The notes below the pieces were generated by a model. The model saw only the letters and a program-made list of their open reading frames with translations, ran no database searches and had not been told where the DNA came from. A program made the translations under genes and the position numbers. Of a stretch of 64,000 nt of DNA, positions 11,401 through 22,114 are shown piece after piece; position 1 is the first letter of the stretch; each line of letters opens with the position of its first letter. Source of the stretch: Lunularia cruciata (lineage: Eukaryota > Streptophyta > Marchantiopsida > Lunulariales > Lunulariaceae); the NCBI GenBank assembly GCA_948567375.1, contig OX419757.1:47430001-47494000 (forward strand), read 5' to 3'.

Positions 11401-13456
11401 AGGTTGTTTGTAGATTTTTCACTATTAGTCTTAGCACATGTGTTGCACGATCACTAAAACCTTTTATGCTTGTTTCTAGTATTCCTTCTATCATATAAGG
11501 GAGTAATAGGTAACCTAACATGTCATCACAACACGCACTCCTGGTCTATTGGTCATCACTTCTAACATTATCAAAGAGAAAAAAAAGTAGCACACCTGAA
11601 AGAATGGAACCTAAACACAATGGCCACACACCAATCCAAGCCAACTAGGCATACAAACAAGCATGCAAGCATAGAGAGTATCCAATCATAAGAATTCAAC
11701 AACAACTCTTTGTGCTTTTTGTTGAAAATGAACTTTAGAGCCTTCTTGCTTTGTTCTCAAGCTAATTTCAACTTGTAATCCAAACTTCCTCTAATGTATA
11801 CTTCAGATTTCAACCAATTTTAAGTGGAGAAATTCATGTGGAAAATTTTCATCCAAGTGGAGAAATTTTATGTCTTTTGATGGGGAAAACTCTATGAAAT
11901 TCATATGGACATAAAAAAAATTTTGACTGGGATTCAAGTGGTCTAGAATTCAATGGAATGCTTGTGAGATAAAATTCCCAATGAAATGAAATAAGCCACA
12001 ATTTGACCACTACAAGGTCTTGACTCCCTTGACAAGATCTCAAACTTGGCAAGATTTTTGTAAGTTTTCACACTAATTTTGAAATCCCTAATTGAGGATT
12101 TTCTCCTGTGTCTTGGCAATTTCCACCAGATTTTTAGATCAGAGATACACATAGTCCTCAAAGCCATTCCAATAACCTAAAATTTTCAATCATAGTCATA
12201 GAAATGGACGAGTTGTCATTTAGCAATGATTGAAGGTAGAAATGCTCTTATTGAGCATGCAATAGTATTTTAAGTGGAACTTACTGAATTAGTTCTCACT
12301 CTATATAAACTTTGAGCTAACCAAGTTTTCTATAGTAGCTATTTGTGCGTTTGTCTAAATCCATCTGAAGTTTGATGGCTCAATCCAATCCCAATCCCTA
12401 GATATGAAATCAATTCCTGAGTTGGGCTAACTTGTGAGCTCTACATACCCAAGTGTATTTGATCCAAGGTCCTAAATTTTCTATTTAAGAAATTTACATG
12501 AAATTTTCACAAAAGGTGTAAACTCTAACCACCAACAATACTTTGAATCACAGCTTGAGAAGCAACCAAAAACTGGATCATAATCTTCTCCTCAACAATT
12601 TGATCTCCAATGCTCCAACTCCAATTGATCAAATCTAATTTGAGATTGACTCCAAAGTAAAATTTATTGTGCTCAATGTAGTGAGCACTTTATGAACTCA
12701 CTAATCCCATTAATAGATCATGAAAAGATATGACACAAATCTTAGAATTCTCTCGTTTGCTAATCTGAGTGGGAATTTGACCCCCTTGCTTTAATTGACC
12801 CTAATCTATTCAAAATCTGCTCAATTTCCTTGGTTTTTGTCTCTTGATTATACCCTGTCAGATCTTCTCTCCAACCATGGTCTTTTCTCCTTGAATGCTC
12901 TTCCCTAACACCTTAAATCCTCAAAGAAGTCCAGGCTTCCCTTGTTGGGACCCAAACTCTTGCAAATTTATCATTTAGCCTCTTCACCTTTTGAGAAATG
13001 AATGCCACTACTCCACCTTGAATCTTATGAAAAAATTCAAATACTTATTTCCTATAAGTGCACATAAATTGTTAAATTCTAAACTTTTTTGTAAGTAAGC
13101 ACTTGAAGGACGATAGGATTTGGGTTTTCCATCACCAACTCCATGAATGTGATCCCAAAATATGCCACCATCTAGTCCCATAAGCCACCATGGTATAGAA
13201 GTTAAAGCCTGATGAAAAAAGGATTTGGGAATGGCAAATTGGGAGCATGGGACATCTCCTTCTCAAATGCTTCCTCCAATGTCATGGTGTCCATGTTCTA
13301 CTAAAACTCTCATTCTCAACGTCCTCCTTCCACTCAAGACTTCTAAAACTAAAACACACTCCTTTCTCTCAACTCTTTACCACCTATATACATCAAAGCC
13401 CTCAAAAAGGATGAGATTATACTCCACATGGTCATCCACTTAAATGCACATAGATT
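11401..13456. other. Repeat-derived AT-rich stretch without recognised gene
   Basis: No coding pattern on either strand; very few CG dinucleotides, like the adjacent retrotransposons. It adjoins the gag end of the minus-strand gypsy element, so it could contain that element's leader and LTR, but I found no second LTR copy in the window to prove it. Confidence 0.5.
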
Positions 13457-14043
13457 GCTATAATATCAATAGCTAGACATATTATCTAGAGGTGAAATTG
13501 GCTTGGTAACATCTAGAAGGATGTTATATATGATGGATCAAGTAGATCAGATAGAAGTATCACCAAATAAGTACTTCTACTAATAGGTAGGAGCCCAAAA
13601 TAGCCTAAAAACTTTATAGTCAATTTTGAAAGCCTAAAAAATGAATTAGACCTCAAAATATGTTGATCTCCTTTCCCTCCTCTCCCAAGCAAGAGAAGGT
13701 TGGCCTTTCCTCCCTCCTTGTTTGTCTTGTTGAGACCTTTCTAATGGTACCTCACCCATACAATTCTTATATGAAGGTTCCCTCTAGTCAAAACTTGTTT
13801 GACCAACCAGATAAGAGAAAAACCAACATGTTACCCATGCATGCAACTAATCTAAGGGTAGAGCTTATTGATATGTCACCAATCCATGTATTTGATCCAA
13901 GGATGGAGCTTCCTTTGAGGGAATCCTTTTTGCTATATAATAAAGGCAAGTGTTCCTTTGGGGCATTGGAGTTTTGAGTGTGAAGCTTTTTGTTTCTTCT
14001 TTTGGGTTTCTCTTGGGAGTTCTCTTGTCCTTGGAACATTACA
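13457..14043 (-). mobile_element. LTR-like element copy 1 (inverted relative to 18006-18739)
   Basis: Read on the minus strand this begins TGTAATGTTCCAAGGACAAG and runs to ...TATTATAGCA, aligning with 18006-18739, which begins TGTAATACTCCGAGGACAAG. Shared landmarks are GCCCCAAAGGA.CAC, CTTTATTATAT, AAGGAAGCTCCA, GGTGACAT, TAGAAGTA.T....GGTGATAC and CATCTAGA.-type ends. No protein domain is visible, so I read it as a solo LTR or short non-autonomous element of about 590 bp. An internal open frame at 13660-13977 is a by-product. Confidence 0.7.
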
Positions 14044-14160
14044 ATTGTTCACATGGTAATAGTTCAACCATAGGGTCTATCATACAACATATTTCATTTT
14101 TATGGAGATAAACCACACTAGTTTACTCTTCTATACATTAGCAAACCACAACACGATAAC

Positions 14161-14442
14161 ATGAGCTTAGATCTCATCACCTACTTACCCAAGACCAACC
14201 AAGGTCACGTAGCAATCATGGTGTTTGTGGATAAGTTGAGTAAGAAAATCCATATGGCACCAAGATTTGATACAGTGAATGCTCCAACATAGGCCTATAT
14301 CTACTTCAATAATATCTTCAAGTATCATGGAAAGCCTTGTGTACTCATCTCCAACCATGATCTTTGATTCATTAGAAAATTTTGGCAAGCACTCTTCTAG
14401 ATACTTGGCACCAAGCTTGCTTTGTCCACAACCTATAATTCT
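14161..14442 (+). pseudogene. Chromovirus integrase core fragment (fragment A)
   Basis: Reads SLDLITYLPKTNQGHVAIMV, FVDKLSKKIHMAP, FKYHGKPCVLISNHDL, FIRKFWQALF, ILGTKLALST. This is the gypsy integrase core with the first catalytic Asp (SLDLIT), while the second motif (SDRDPRF) has decayed to SNHDL-stop-F. It stops exactly where the LTR at 14443 starts, so the LTR element inserted into this integrase. Confidence 0.8.
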
Positions 14443-14952
14443 TGAATAACAATATGGAGTTTACCAACAAGTTAGTTAAGACTAATAAAGTAGAAAATAT
14501 GCTAAATTAACCAAGAATTATAATAATATTATAGAAGCATCTAAGAAGATTCTTGGTACCTTCCAAGTATTGGGTAATGTGCATGCCAAGTGGTGACTTC
14601 TAAGAAGAAGCTTTTTAGGAAGTTTCTTGGCTAGCTTAGTTTTCATCCCAAGTAGATGGTTTCTAGAAGGATACTTCTTGGGAAGCTTCCCAACTAGCTT
14701 AGCTTGCATGCCAAGTAGACAACTTCTAGAAAGAAATTGTTTGAGAAGTTTCCCAATAAACTTGGCTTGCACTCTAAGAAAGCAACTTTTAAGAAACTTC
14801 TTGAGAATCTTCTCAAGAACCTTATATGCTTCTCTATATATACCAAAACCCAAGCTCATGCTAGGCATTTAGAGTTTCCTTCATTCAAGAGTCCCAATAT
14901 GATCTTTCACTCTATCTTCAATTTTCTTATTTCTCTTGTTGGTCTTTTACAA
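14443..14952 (+). repeat. Chromovirus B 5' LTR
   Basis: Starts TGAATAACAATATGGAGTTT and ends near GGTCTTTTAC. It matches the 3' LTR halves (19688-19797 and 20562-20906) and, in reverse, the solo LTR at 16315-16739. Common blocks are TAGAAGCATC.AAGAAG.TTCTTGG, the 63-bp repeats, CCAAAACCCAAGCT.ATGCTAGGCATT and CTCCTATTTCTC-like ends. A gag remnant follows. Confidence 0.75.
14587..14820 (+). repeat. 63-bp tandem repeats inside the chromovirus LTR
   Basis: About 3.5 diverged copies of a 63-bp unit; successive copies start near 14587, 14650 and 14713, each with AAGTAG....CTTCTAGAA...CTTCTTGGGAAGCTTC and ending CTAGCTTAGCTTGCAT. Because 63 is a multiple of three, one strand stays open for over 100 codons as a 21-residue repeat; I treat that as an artefact. 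Related units are at 16485-16620 (inverted) and 20630-20740. Confidence 0.8.
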
Positions 14953-15049
14953 AGTGCAATAGACACTTTCATGTTTGGTTGCAAATGTTATTTTGAAGCT
15001 ACATATTTTCTCAATAAATGGAGATAAATTCTTGTAGTTTTGAGTAAGT

Positions 15050-15500
15050 TAGATGGAATAGCAAAATTATGATGCCAATTATGGATAGAGTAAACTCAAT
15101 GGTAGTTTGTTACTCTAATCTTAACATGAGGAGAATTGAAGATTGCAATAAATGGGAGATTCTAAGTGATGAATGTTACACATGACACACATTATAGATT
15201 GACATAATTAAAGCAGATTGATTATATGAGGAGTTACATCATACATTCTAAACATATTAGAAGGCAAAGCTTTTGATTGGTTTGTGAGAGGTTTGAAATC
15301 ACATACCAAATTAGAATATGCAAGCCATAACACTTGGAAGAAGCCATGTAGTTGATTGAATGTTTTGATTCCTTGGTTACCACAACTTAGTCTCAACTTA
15401 TACCTTCATGGAACCTACAAACACACCACACATAGATGGAAGAGCTAGCATTAATGGAGATTAATACCATCCAACAAAGACCACTTTGCATAGTAGATAG
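15050..15500 (+). pseudogene. Chromovirus gag remnant
   Basis: Contains EGKAFDWFVRGLKSHTKLEY and an altered NTLEEAM-type segment followed by ECFDSLV in shifted frame, the typical middle of a chromovirus capsid (A..WF..G....). It follows the LTR at the expected distance. No intact frame survives. Confidence 0.6.
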
Positions 15501-15654
15501 AGAAACATTATGATAAAATAGTGATTACTTTTACTATTGCTAAATTGGTTATTGCATAACCAAGCTAGAATATTTGGCAATAGTAGCACAAGCTTTGAAG
15601 AAAGATATTTCCATTTCATTGTGTAGATGAAGACAATTGTGTAAGAAGAATCTA

Positions 15655-16309
15655 ATGATGATAAGAAGTCTCAACAAGCCATGGTTGATCAAATAGTTCA
15701 AGAGTTTATAGATGGGTTTCCAAATGATCTGCAAAAGGGATCATCCTTTGATCAAGCTATATCTTTCAAGATTGAACTAGTGTGATGTAGTACTCCAATG
15801 AGTAGATCAATCCATCAACTCTCCCAAAAGGAGTTAGAACTTTGAATAACATTGACCAAGTTGTTGGAGAAGAATTTTATATGACATAGTATTTTCTTTT
15901 GGAAAGCACTAGTACTATTTGTACCCATGTAGGATGGAAGAGTAATATTTTTTATTTAATTACTATGTTCTCAATAATCAATCATGAAAAATGTATATCT
16001 TTTGCTTCAAATTGATGTTTTGTTGGATCAATTAAGTGAAGCATGGTTCTCTTCAAAGTTTGTTCTTCTAAGTGATTATTGGTAGATTTCATTGATGAAG
16101 AAGATGTACAAAAGATTACCTTTTTTATAGGGTATGGGTATTTTTTATGAAAATTTTGACCTTGTATGCTCACTAATGCTTTAATAGTTCATGGATCAAA
16201 TTCACAAGGTGTTAAATGAGCAATTTGATTGATCCATGGGAGTATTCTTGGATGTTGATTTAAAATAAGATAGAGATATGACACAAAAACCATATCAAAG
16301 ATGTCCTAA
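15655..16309 (+). pseudogene. Chromovirus B reverse transcriptase, 5' part
   Basis: QEFIDGFPNDLQKGSSFDQA, KIELV, MSRSIHQLSQKEL, LLEKNFI, KALVLFVPM, then a QGMGIF(Y)ENF..LVCSLML segment and FMDQIHKVLNEQFD, with an active-site region decayed to GVFLDVDL. It aligns with fragment A at 6170-6760 and is interrupted at 16310 by the inverted LTR. Confidence 0.75.
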
Positions 16310-16744
16310 TATAAAAGACCAAAGAGAGAAATATGAGAATGGAAGACAAGAATGGAAGAACATATTGGGATTGTCAATTGAGAGAAACTCCAAATTCCTA
16401 GCATGAGCTTGGAATTTGGTATTTAGAAGGAACACATAAAGTTCTTGGAAAGTTCCCAAGAAAAATTCCTACTAATAGCCACCTTCTTAGAATGCAAGCT
16501 AAGCCAATAAAGAAACTTCCAAAGAAGTTTCCTCATAAAAGACACCTACTTGGTGTGCAAGCTAAGCTAGCCAAGAAGCTTCCTCCTAAAAGTTGCCTAC
16601 TTGGCATACATATTTGGAAGGTAGCAAGAAGTTTCCTAGATGCTTCTAGAATATTCTCAGACTACTTGGCTGATTTGGCATATTTGCTAACTTGTTAGCC
16701 TCTACTAACTCGTTTCCTAACTCTTATTGTTATAATTGATATAA
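16310..16744 (-). mobile_element. Inverted solo chromovirus LTR with 5-bp target duplication
   Basis: 16315-16739 is the reverse complement of the chromovirus LTR family (AGACCAAAGAGAGAAATATGAGAA matches the end of the LTR at 14830-14945 read backwards). It is flanked by TATAA at 16310-16314 and TATAA at 16740-16744. On its two sides the RT sequence continues (GATGTCCTAA | ACTACAACAATGG), exactly as in the uninterrupted copy at 6775-6800. This is a clean insertion of an LTR, with loss of any internal part. Confidence 0.85.
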
Positions 16745-17420
16745 CTACAACAATGGAAATTCTACTACAAGAAGTCAAAGCATACTTTTTGGTATAAGAA
16801 AATTCCTTCTTGGGCCATAAAATTTTAGCAAAGGAGATTAAGAGGGAAGAGAAGAAAATCAAAGCCATTTTCAAATGGCCTACTCTTCACAATGTCATGG
16901 AAGTTTAATAAATTGGTGCATTTTTACCAATGGTTCTTTTATTATTGTGTTCATATGGCCACACCATTGATTAATCTCTTGAGGAAAAAAATAAGGTTCA
17001 AGTGGACCACCAAGCAAGAAGAATAATTTAAGAAACTAAAGCATATGGTGTCTTCATGATACATCTTCCAACCATATAATCTTCAATTGCTTTGTGTGGT
17101 TGATTTTGATGCTTTTAACTTTGCCATTGAAGTTATGTTGTAATAGAAATTTCTAGATGGATTACATCCCATTGCCTTTGTGTCTTACCAACTAAACATA
17201 GAAAAAAAATTTTATTCCACTCAAGACCAAGAACATTTGGCAATGATGTAAACCACAAAGTATGGAGACATTTTTCTTGGAGAAACAAGTAATGTAAACC
17301 AATCACAAACCTTTATTGCATACCTCAAATTTGGAGTACATGAAGAGTTGGTATCATTGGTGGGAGGAAAAATTATATTTTTCTGCTATTAAGCTTGAGT
17401 ATAAAGTTCCATGTCATTCT
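16745..17420 (+). pseudogene. Chromovirus B RT thumb and RNase H
   Basis: MEILLQEVKAYFLV, NSFLGHKIL, EIKREEKKIKAIFKWPT and LINLLRKKIRFKWTTKQEE are the end of the RT; CVVDFDAFNFAIEVML carries the first RNase H Asp; DGLHPIAFVSYQLNIEKKFY and YSTQDQEHLAMM complete the domain. Stops replace Gln in several places. A short frame at 17310-17400 (FIAYLKFGVHEELVSL) is the post-RNase H linker. Confidence 0.75.
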
Positions 17421-17539
17421 CAATGCCCTATCAAGACAACCTAATTTGAAGATTTTTCATAAATCTTCCATGATAACAACAATCAACATGGTGTTGACAG
17501 ACTCAAAAAGTACACAGATTTTAAGATTTCCTTGCAATA

Positions 17540-18975
17540 GGACCCCTTCCTTCATCTTGTGCAAATTTTTCTAGCAATTTTTTGACAAGTACAACACCCT
17601 TTCAATCAAAGATGGACTCTTTTTTTTTCAAAAACTAAATATATGTTCCAATTATGAGAGATCTATGATTGGTGCAACTTTAAGAGGCACATGCCTAATT
17701 AATTATTGGTCACATAGGAGTGAGCAAGACCTTAAGTACCCTAAAAGATCATTAGTGGTGGACAAAGATGGCACAAGAGGTTCAAGAATCTTTTTGATCT
17801 AGTGAGAGTTGCCAATGCAACAAAGCCATCAACCAAAAATTGAGCTAACTACTCCAACGACATCCCATTCTATATGCTTGATAGGAATTTGTGAGCTTAG
17901 ATCTCATCACATCCATGCCAAAGATGGACCAAGGCCATACAACAATTGTAGTATTTGTTGATAAGCTCAACAAGAAAATTCATTTGGCACCTACCATGGA
18001 TATTGTAATACTCCGAGGACAAGAGAAGAGAGAGAAACACAAATTACACACTCAACATTTGGTGCCCCAAAGGAGCACCTTCTCTTTATTATATTGACAA
18101 AGAGGATCTCTTCCAAGGAAGCTCCACCATAGGATTAGGCACACAGATAGGTGACCTGTCAGGAAGCTCCACCCTTGGATTACTTACTTGGATGGGTGAC
18201 ATGTTGGTCTAGGTCCTATCTGGTTGGTCAAATAAGCTTTGACCAAAGGGAATCTTTTAGGGAATCTTCCTGTAGGAGTCTCAGAATCACGTAAGGTACC
18301 GTTGGAAAGCTCTCGATGAGACAAACCAAGTGGGAGAGAAGGTCATCCTTTCTTTCATTGGGCAGGAATCTGTACATTTTGAGGCCTAATTCATCCGTTT
18401 AGGCCTCCAAAATTGCCTTCAAAGATTTTAGGCATATTTTGGTTCCTAATCTATTAGTAGAAGTCCCCTTTTGGTGATACCTCTTTTTGATCTGTTTATT
18501 CCATCATGTGTAACATCCTTCCAGATGTTACCAAACCAATTCTCATCTTTAAATCATATGTCTAGTTATTGGTTCTAAGGCTCTCAAGTTTATTTTGGTT
18601 TTTGCTCTATTAGTAGAAGTACTCTTTTGGTGATACTTCTATCTGATCTATTTTGACCATCATGTATAATATCATTCTAGATGTTACTAAACCGAATTTT
18701 ACATCTAGATCATATGGCTAACTCTTGGTATTACCAATACCATACATGCTCTAATGTTGGCCTAGATCTACTTTGATATTATCTTCAAGCACCATGGAAT
18801 GCCATGGGTTCTCATATCTTCAATTTATTGGTAAATTTTGGCAAGCATTCTTTAATTTACTTGGCACTTTGCTTGCCTTTTCTATGGCCTATCATCCTCA
18901 AACTGATGGGCAAACCAAACAAGCCAATCACACTTTAGACAATATATTTAAGTGCCTTTGTCAATGTTCCTCACA
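17540..18975 (+). pseudogene. Chromovirus B integrase, split by an LTR-like insert
   Basis: Before the insert: SLDLITSMPKMDQGHTTIVV, FVDKLNKKIHLAP (17891-18000). After it: DTIHALMLA at about 18739, IIFKHHGMPWVLIS, FIGKFWQAFFNLLGTLLAFS, MAYHPQTDGQTKQANHTLDN, the last being the highly conserved integrase segment with an intact HPQTDGQT. The zinc-finger part upstream is very degraded (VANATKPSTKN). The insert is at 18006-18739. Confidence 0.85.
18006..18739 (+). mobile_element. LTR-like element copy 2 inside the integrase
   Basis: Begins TGTAATACTCCGAGGAC and ends GGTATTACCA, with inverted ends (TGTAATAC / GTATTACCA). It is homologous, in opposite orientation, to 13457-14043. It is longer because an internal segment of about 160 bp (from CTATTAGTAGAAGT through the AACATCTAGA-like end) is repeated in tandem, around 18450-18590 and 18610-18735. 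The host integrase reading resumes right after it; ATAT and ATAC flank the ends, perhaps a worn target duplication. Confidence 0.75.
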
Positions 18976-19239
18976 CTAATTGGGAGACTTGTCTTGAAAT
19001 TGTTTAATTTTCATATAATAATTTCAAGCAAGTAAGTATTGGCTTCTCTCTTTCTTCTTTCTCAAGTATGGCTAAGGTTCACTTGGTTTAGATTCACTTC
19101 TTGCTCCATTGTCAGCTTAGGTCTTTCAAAATTCTACCTTCTTGTCCACATTATCTACCTCCTTACACACAATTAAGTCTAATCTTCTTGTTGCTCAAAA
19201 TTTTCAAAAGCAATATGTTGATCAAGATCATTGTTGAAA

Positions 19240-19687
19240 CATGTTTTTGTCTAGTAACCTCTCTTTTCTCTTGACATCCAAGTTTGTAAAGTTGCTGCCA
19301 ATTGGATCAGTCTATTTGATATTACTCAAATCATCTCTCTTATCACCTACAAAGTTACTTTTTCTCATGATTTTTGGATCCATCCTACCTTCCACACCCT
19401 TTTTCTTTATCCATGTTCTTTTCTTACTTGTGTCCAACTCTTTCCTCTTCCAATCCCTATCAAAAATCATGAAGAATACAAAGTTGATGATATACTTGCC
19501 CATTGTGACATCCAACATGGCCACCAATAACACACTAAATATAAAATACAAAATCCTTTGGAAAGGGTATTCCTTTCACAATGCCACATGAGAGGCTCTT
19601 TCTCATCTTCACAATACACAAGCAATTATATGAGAATTTGAAGATTCCACGGTGACAAGAATATCACCAACTAGTGGTGAGGGAATA
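19240..19687 (+). pseudogene. Chromovirus integrase C-terminus with chromodomain remnant
   Basis: After a low-complexity, shifted stretch (FLLTSKFVKLLP, TFHTLFLYP in alternating frames), EYKVDDILAHCDIQHG and, one frame over, KYKILWKGYSFHNAT plus EALSHL form a chromodomain: the DDIL start, the Y-K-I-L-W-K-G-Y core and a final Trp that is now TGA (19589-19591). This identifies the element as a chromovirus, whose integrases use this domain to target chromatin. One frameshift separates the halves. Confidence 0.7.
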
Positions 19688-20270
19688 TGTAATAATATGG
19701 AGTTAGCATAAGCTAATATGGAGTTAGTAGGAGATACATATAGTTGAAAAGAGATAGAACTTTCATATATCTAGGAAATTCTAAGAATGTTCTATAACAC
19801 CCATTTGTGCATGTGTGTGGTATTGTGATATTTACTTTGTTATTACAAGTATTTGAGAGATATTATTTATATAGAGATAAAGGATGGTTTTACATTAGTC
19901 ATGATTAGCTAAAGTTAGTCATAGTTAAGATAGAGTGGACCTTACTTTAGAGGAAGTAGAAAAGATAAGCACCACTATTTTGGATTCTAGTGTATTGACT
20001 TGGTATTATTCCTATGTGTTTGGCTCGAGGAAAGAGTTGAGAACTCTTGGACCCACAAGCCTTTTTGTTTTGGATTCTTCTATAGTCCAAGGAAAGCTCA
20101 TGTGAAGGAATCCTTGACTTAGTTATTGGGTCAAGATATGACCACATGCTTAGGAGGATGTTCCCATGAGTATGGATATTCTTTTAGACTTTAGACTTTA
20201 TTTGACTTTTAGCCTAGTAATTTGAGTTACTCCAATAATTAGTAACTTTGGTGCATAACTATTTCACAAG

Positions 20271-20279
20271 TATATAAAC
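20271..20279 (+). promoter_or_regulatory. Probable LTR TATA box
   Basis: TATATAAAC about 40 bp upstream of the CT tract. Position and sequence fit the TATA box of an LTR promoter; activity cannot be judged from sequence. Confidence 0.4.
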
Positions 20280-20315
20280 TAGGGGTAAGAAGGTACTCAT
20301 CATCCTTTCATTTGC

Positions 20316-20420
<105 letters not shown>

Positions 20421-20906
20421 ACTTCTTTAGTGAGCAATGGTTTGAGTCTTGGGGTGTTAGCCTTGGAGGAGTATGATGGAGTTGGGATTCTTTGCCTTCT
20501 TAGTCCATGGTGCACTACCATAATAGCAATCAGAGGTTCATCTTGAGTGAAAGACAAGCAGTCTCATAGTTCTAGAAGCATCCATGAAGCTTCTTGGTGA
20601 AAGGCTTCTAGGAATATTCCAAGGATTTAGTAACTTGTACACCAAGTTGATGGTAGCTTAGCTTGTTTTCCAAGTAAATGGTTAACTTAGCATGCAACCC
20701 AAGTAAACGGCTAGCTTAGCTTGCACTCCAAATAAAATGAGTTCTAGAAGGACCTTCATTGGAAGCTTCTTAGGAACCTTACACCCTTGTTAACTATTTG
20801 ATACCAAAGCCCAAGCTAGGCATTCAAAATTTCTGTCATTCAAGTGTTCCAATGTGATCTTACCCTTTGATTCTCTATTCTCCTATTTCTCTCCTCAATC
20901 CTTTAT

Positions 20907-21360
20907 AAGTAGGATGTCAAATATATACTATGATACATACAAGACCTTATATACCTTACCTGTTAGTATAGTTGTAAAATTTAGTTCAAATCTTTCATCT
21001 CAACATTGTGAAGCAATGGATAGAATCTTCAAGTACCTCAAAGGTACTTTGGATTATAGACTAGAATTTAGTGAAGGTTTTGATGTTGTTACTACACTAG
21101 ATAATTCTTGTGATGTTGATTTTGTAGGTGACTTAGACATTAGAAAATCACGTAGTGGTTTCATATTCATGACGAATGGTGGACCACTAGCTTGGTGGAG
21201 GTTTTGATGTTGCTACTACCCTAGAGAGTCCATGTGATGTTGATTTTGCAGGTGACTTGGACACTAGAAAATCATGCAGTGGTTTCATATTCACGATGAA
21301 TGGTGGACCACTAGCTTGGAGGAGCCAATGACAACAACTCACTATCACTTCTACCACATA
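20907..21360 (+). pseudogene. Copia RNase H with internal tandem duplication
   Basis: After the junction AAGTAGG the copia frame continues: PVSIVVKFSSNLSSQHCEAM, RIFKYLKGTLDYRLEF (a classic copia motif), then DVVTTLDNSCDVDFVGDLDI, RKSRSGFIFMTNGGPLAW. The last segment is then repeated: a block of 120 bp from GGTTTTGATGTTG (about 21078) occurs again at about 21198, reading with differences (DVATTLESPCDVDFAGDLDT). The second copy ends in a stop after LAWRSQ. Confidence 0.85.
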
Positions 21361-21704
21361 GCTGGAAGTACATAGTAGCATATTTAGCTGCCAAAGAAGG
21401 TATATAGTTCCATAAATCACTTCAATGAACTTCAATTTGTACAAGATGGTCCAACTCCAATGTACAATGACAATTAGAGTGCTAATAAGTGGTTTATAAT
21501 CCAGAATTCCCAAGAAAACCAAGCACATAGAGATCCAAATATCATTATGTGAGAGAGAAATAAGAGAAATAGAATGTCTATTGTAGCAACATCAACACCA
21601 ACCATTAGATTGCATACATCTTTACGAAAGCTTTACCAAGAAATAAGTTTCATAAGTTTAGAAGTTTAATCGGAGTAATACCATTTCTTCAATAAGTGGA
21701 AGTC

Positions 21705-22114
21705 TTGAAATTACATTTCAGATGGTAGTACTGATGTGGCACTTAGTCGTTGAGATTGATATAGCATGTACCTATATTGTAGGTGTTAGGGTTTGAACAT
21801 AGCACCTAGCAGCGGTGTTGGTTAGGGTTGGAGTATATAGATTGGATTAGATTAGGGTTGGAGCACCAACTAGAGGCATAGTCAAGAAAGCTTGAGCAGC
21901 AAGGTCTTGAGAGTTTCTGTCCGGAGAGGCAAGGCCTGACAGCAAGACAAATGTTTTCTTAGCTTAGAACCTGCATACTATCCTACAGGTATTCCATTAC
22001 TCATTTCATACTAGTAGATCTGCAATAGGAAGAAATGTTTTGTGTATCTTTTAGTGCTCTTTGTGTTTTGTGAGTGATGTGCAGATTTGCTACAGTTCAC
22101 AATAGTTTTCAACA
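21705..22114 (+). repeat. Copia 3' LTR
   Basis: Starts TGAAATTACATTTCAGATGG after a purine tract (AATAAGTGGAAG) and ends TTTTCAACA. Partner of 1671-2108 and slightly shorter. Confidence 0.85.

Noticed and set aside
14587-14820. CRISPR-like array
   Set aside because: Units are contiguous 63-bp tandem copies with no distinct spacers, in plant LTR DNA. No CRISPR array occurs in the window.
14518-14868. 116-residue protein with 21-residue repeats
   Set aside because: It is a by-product of the 63-bp tandem repeats inside an LTR; the period being a multiple of three keeps the frame open.
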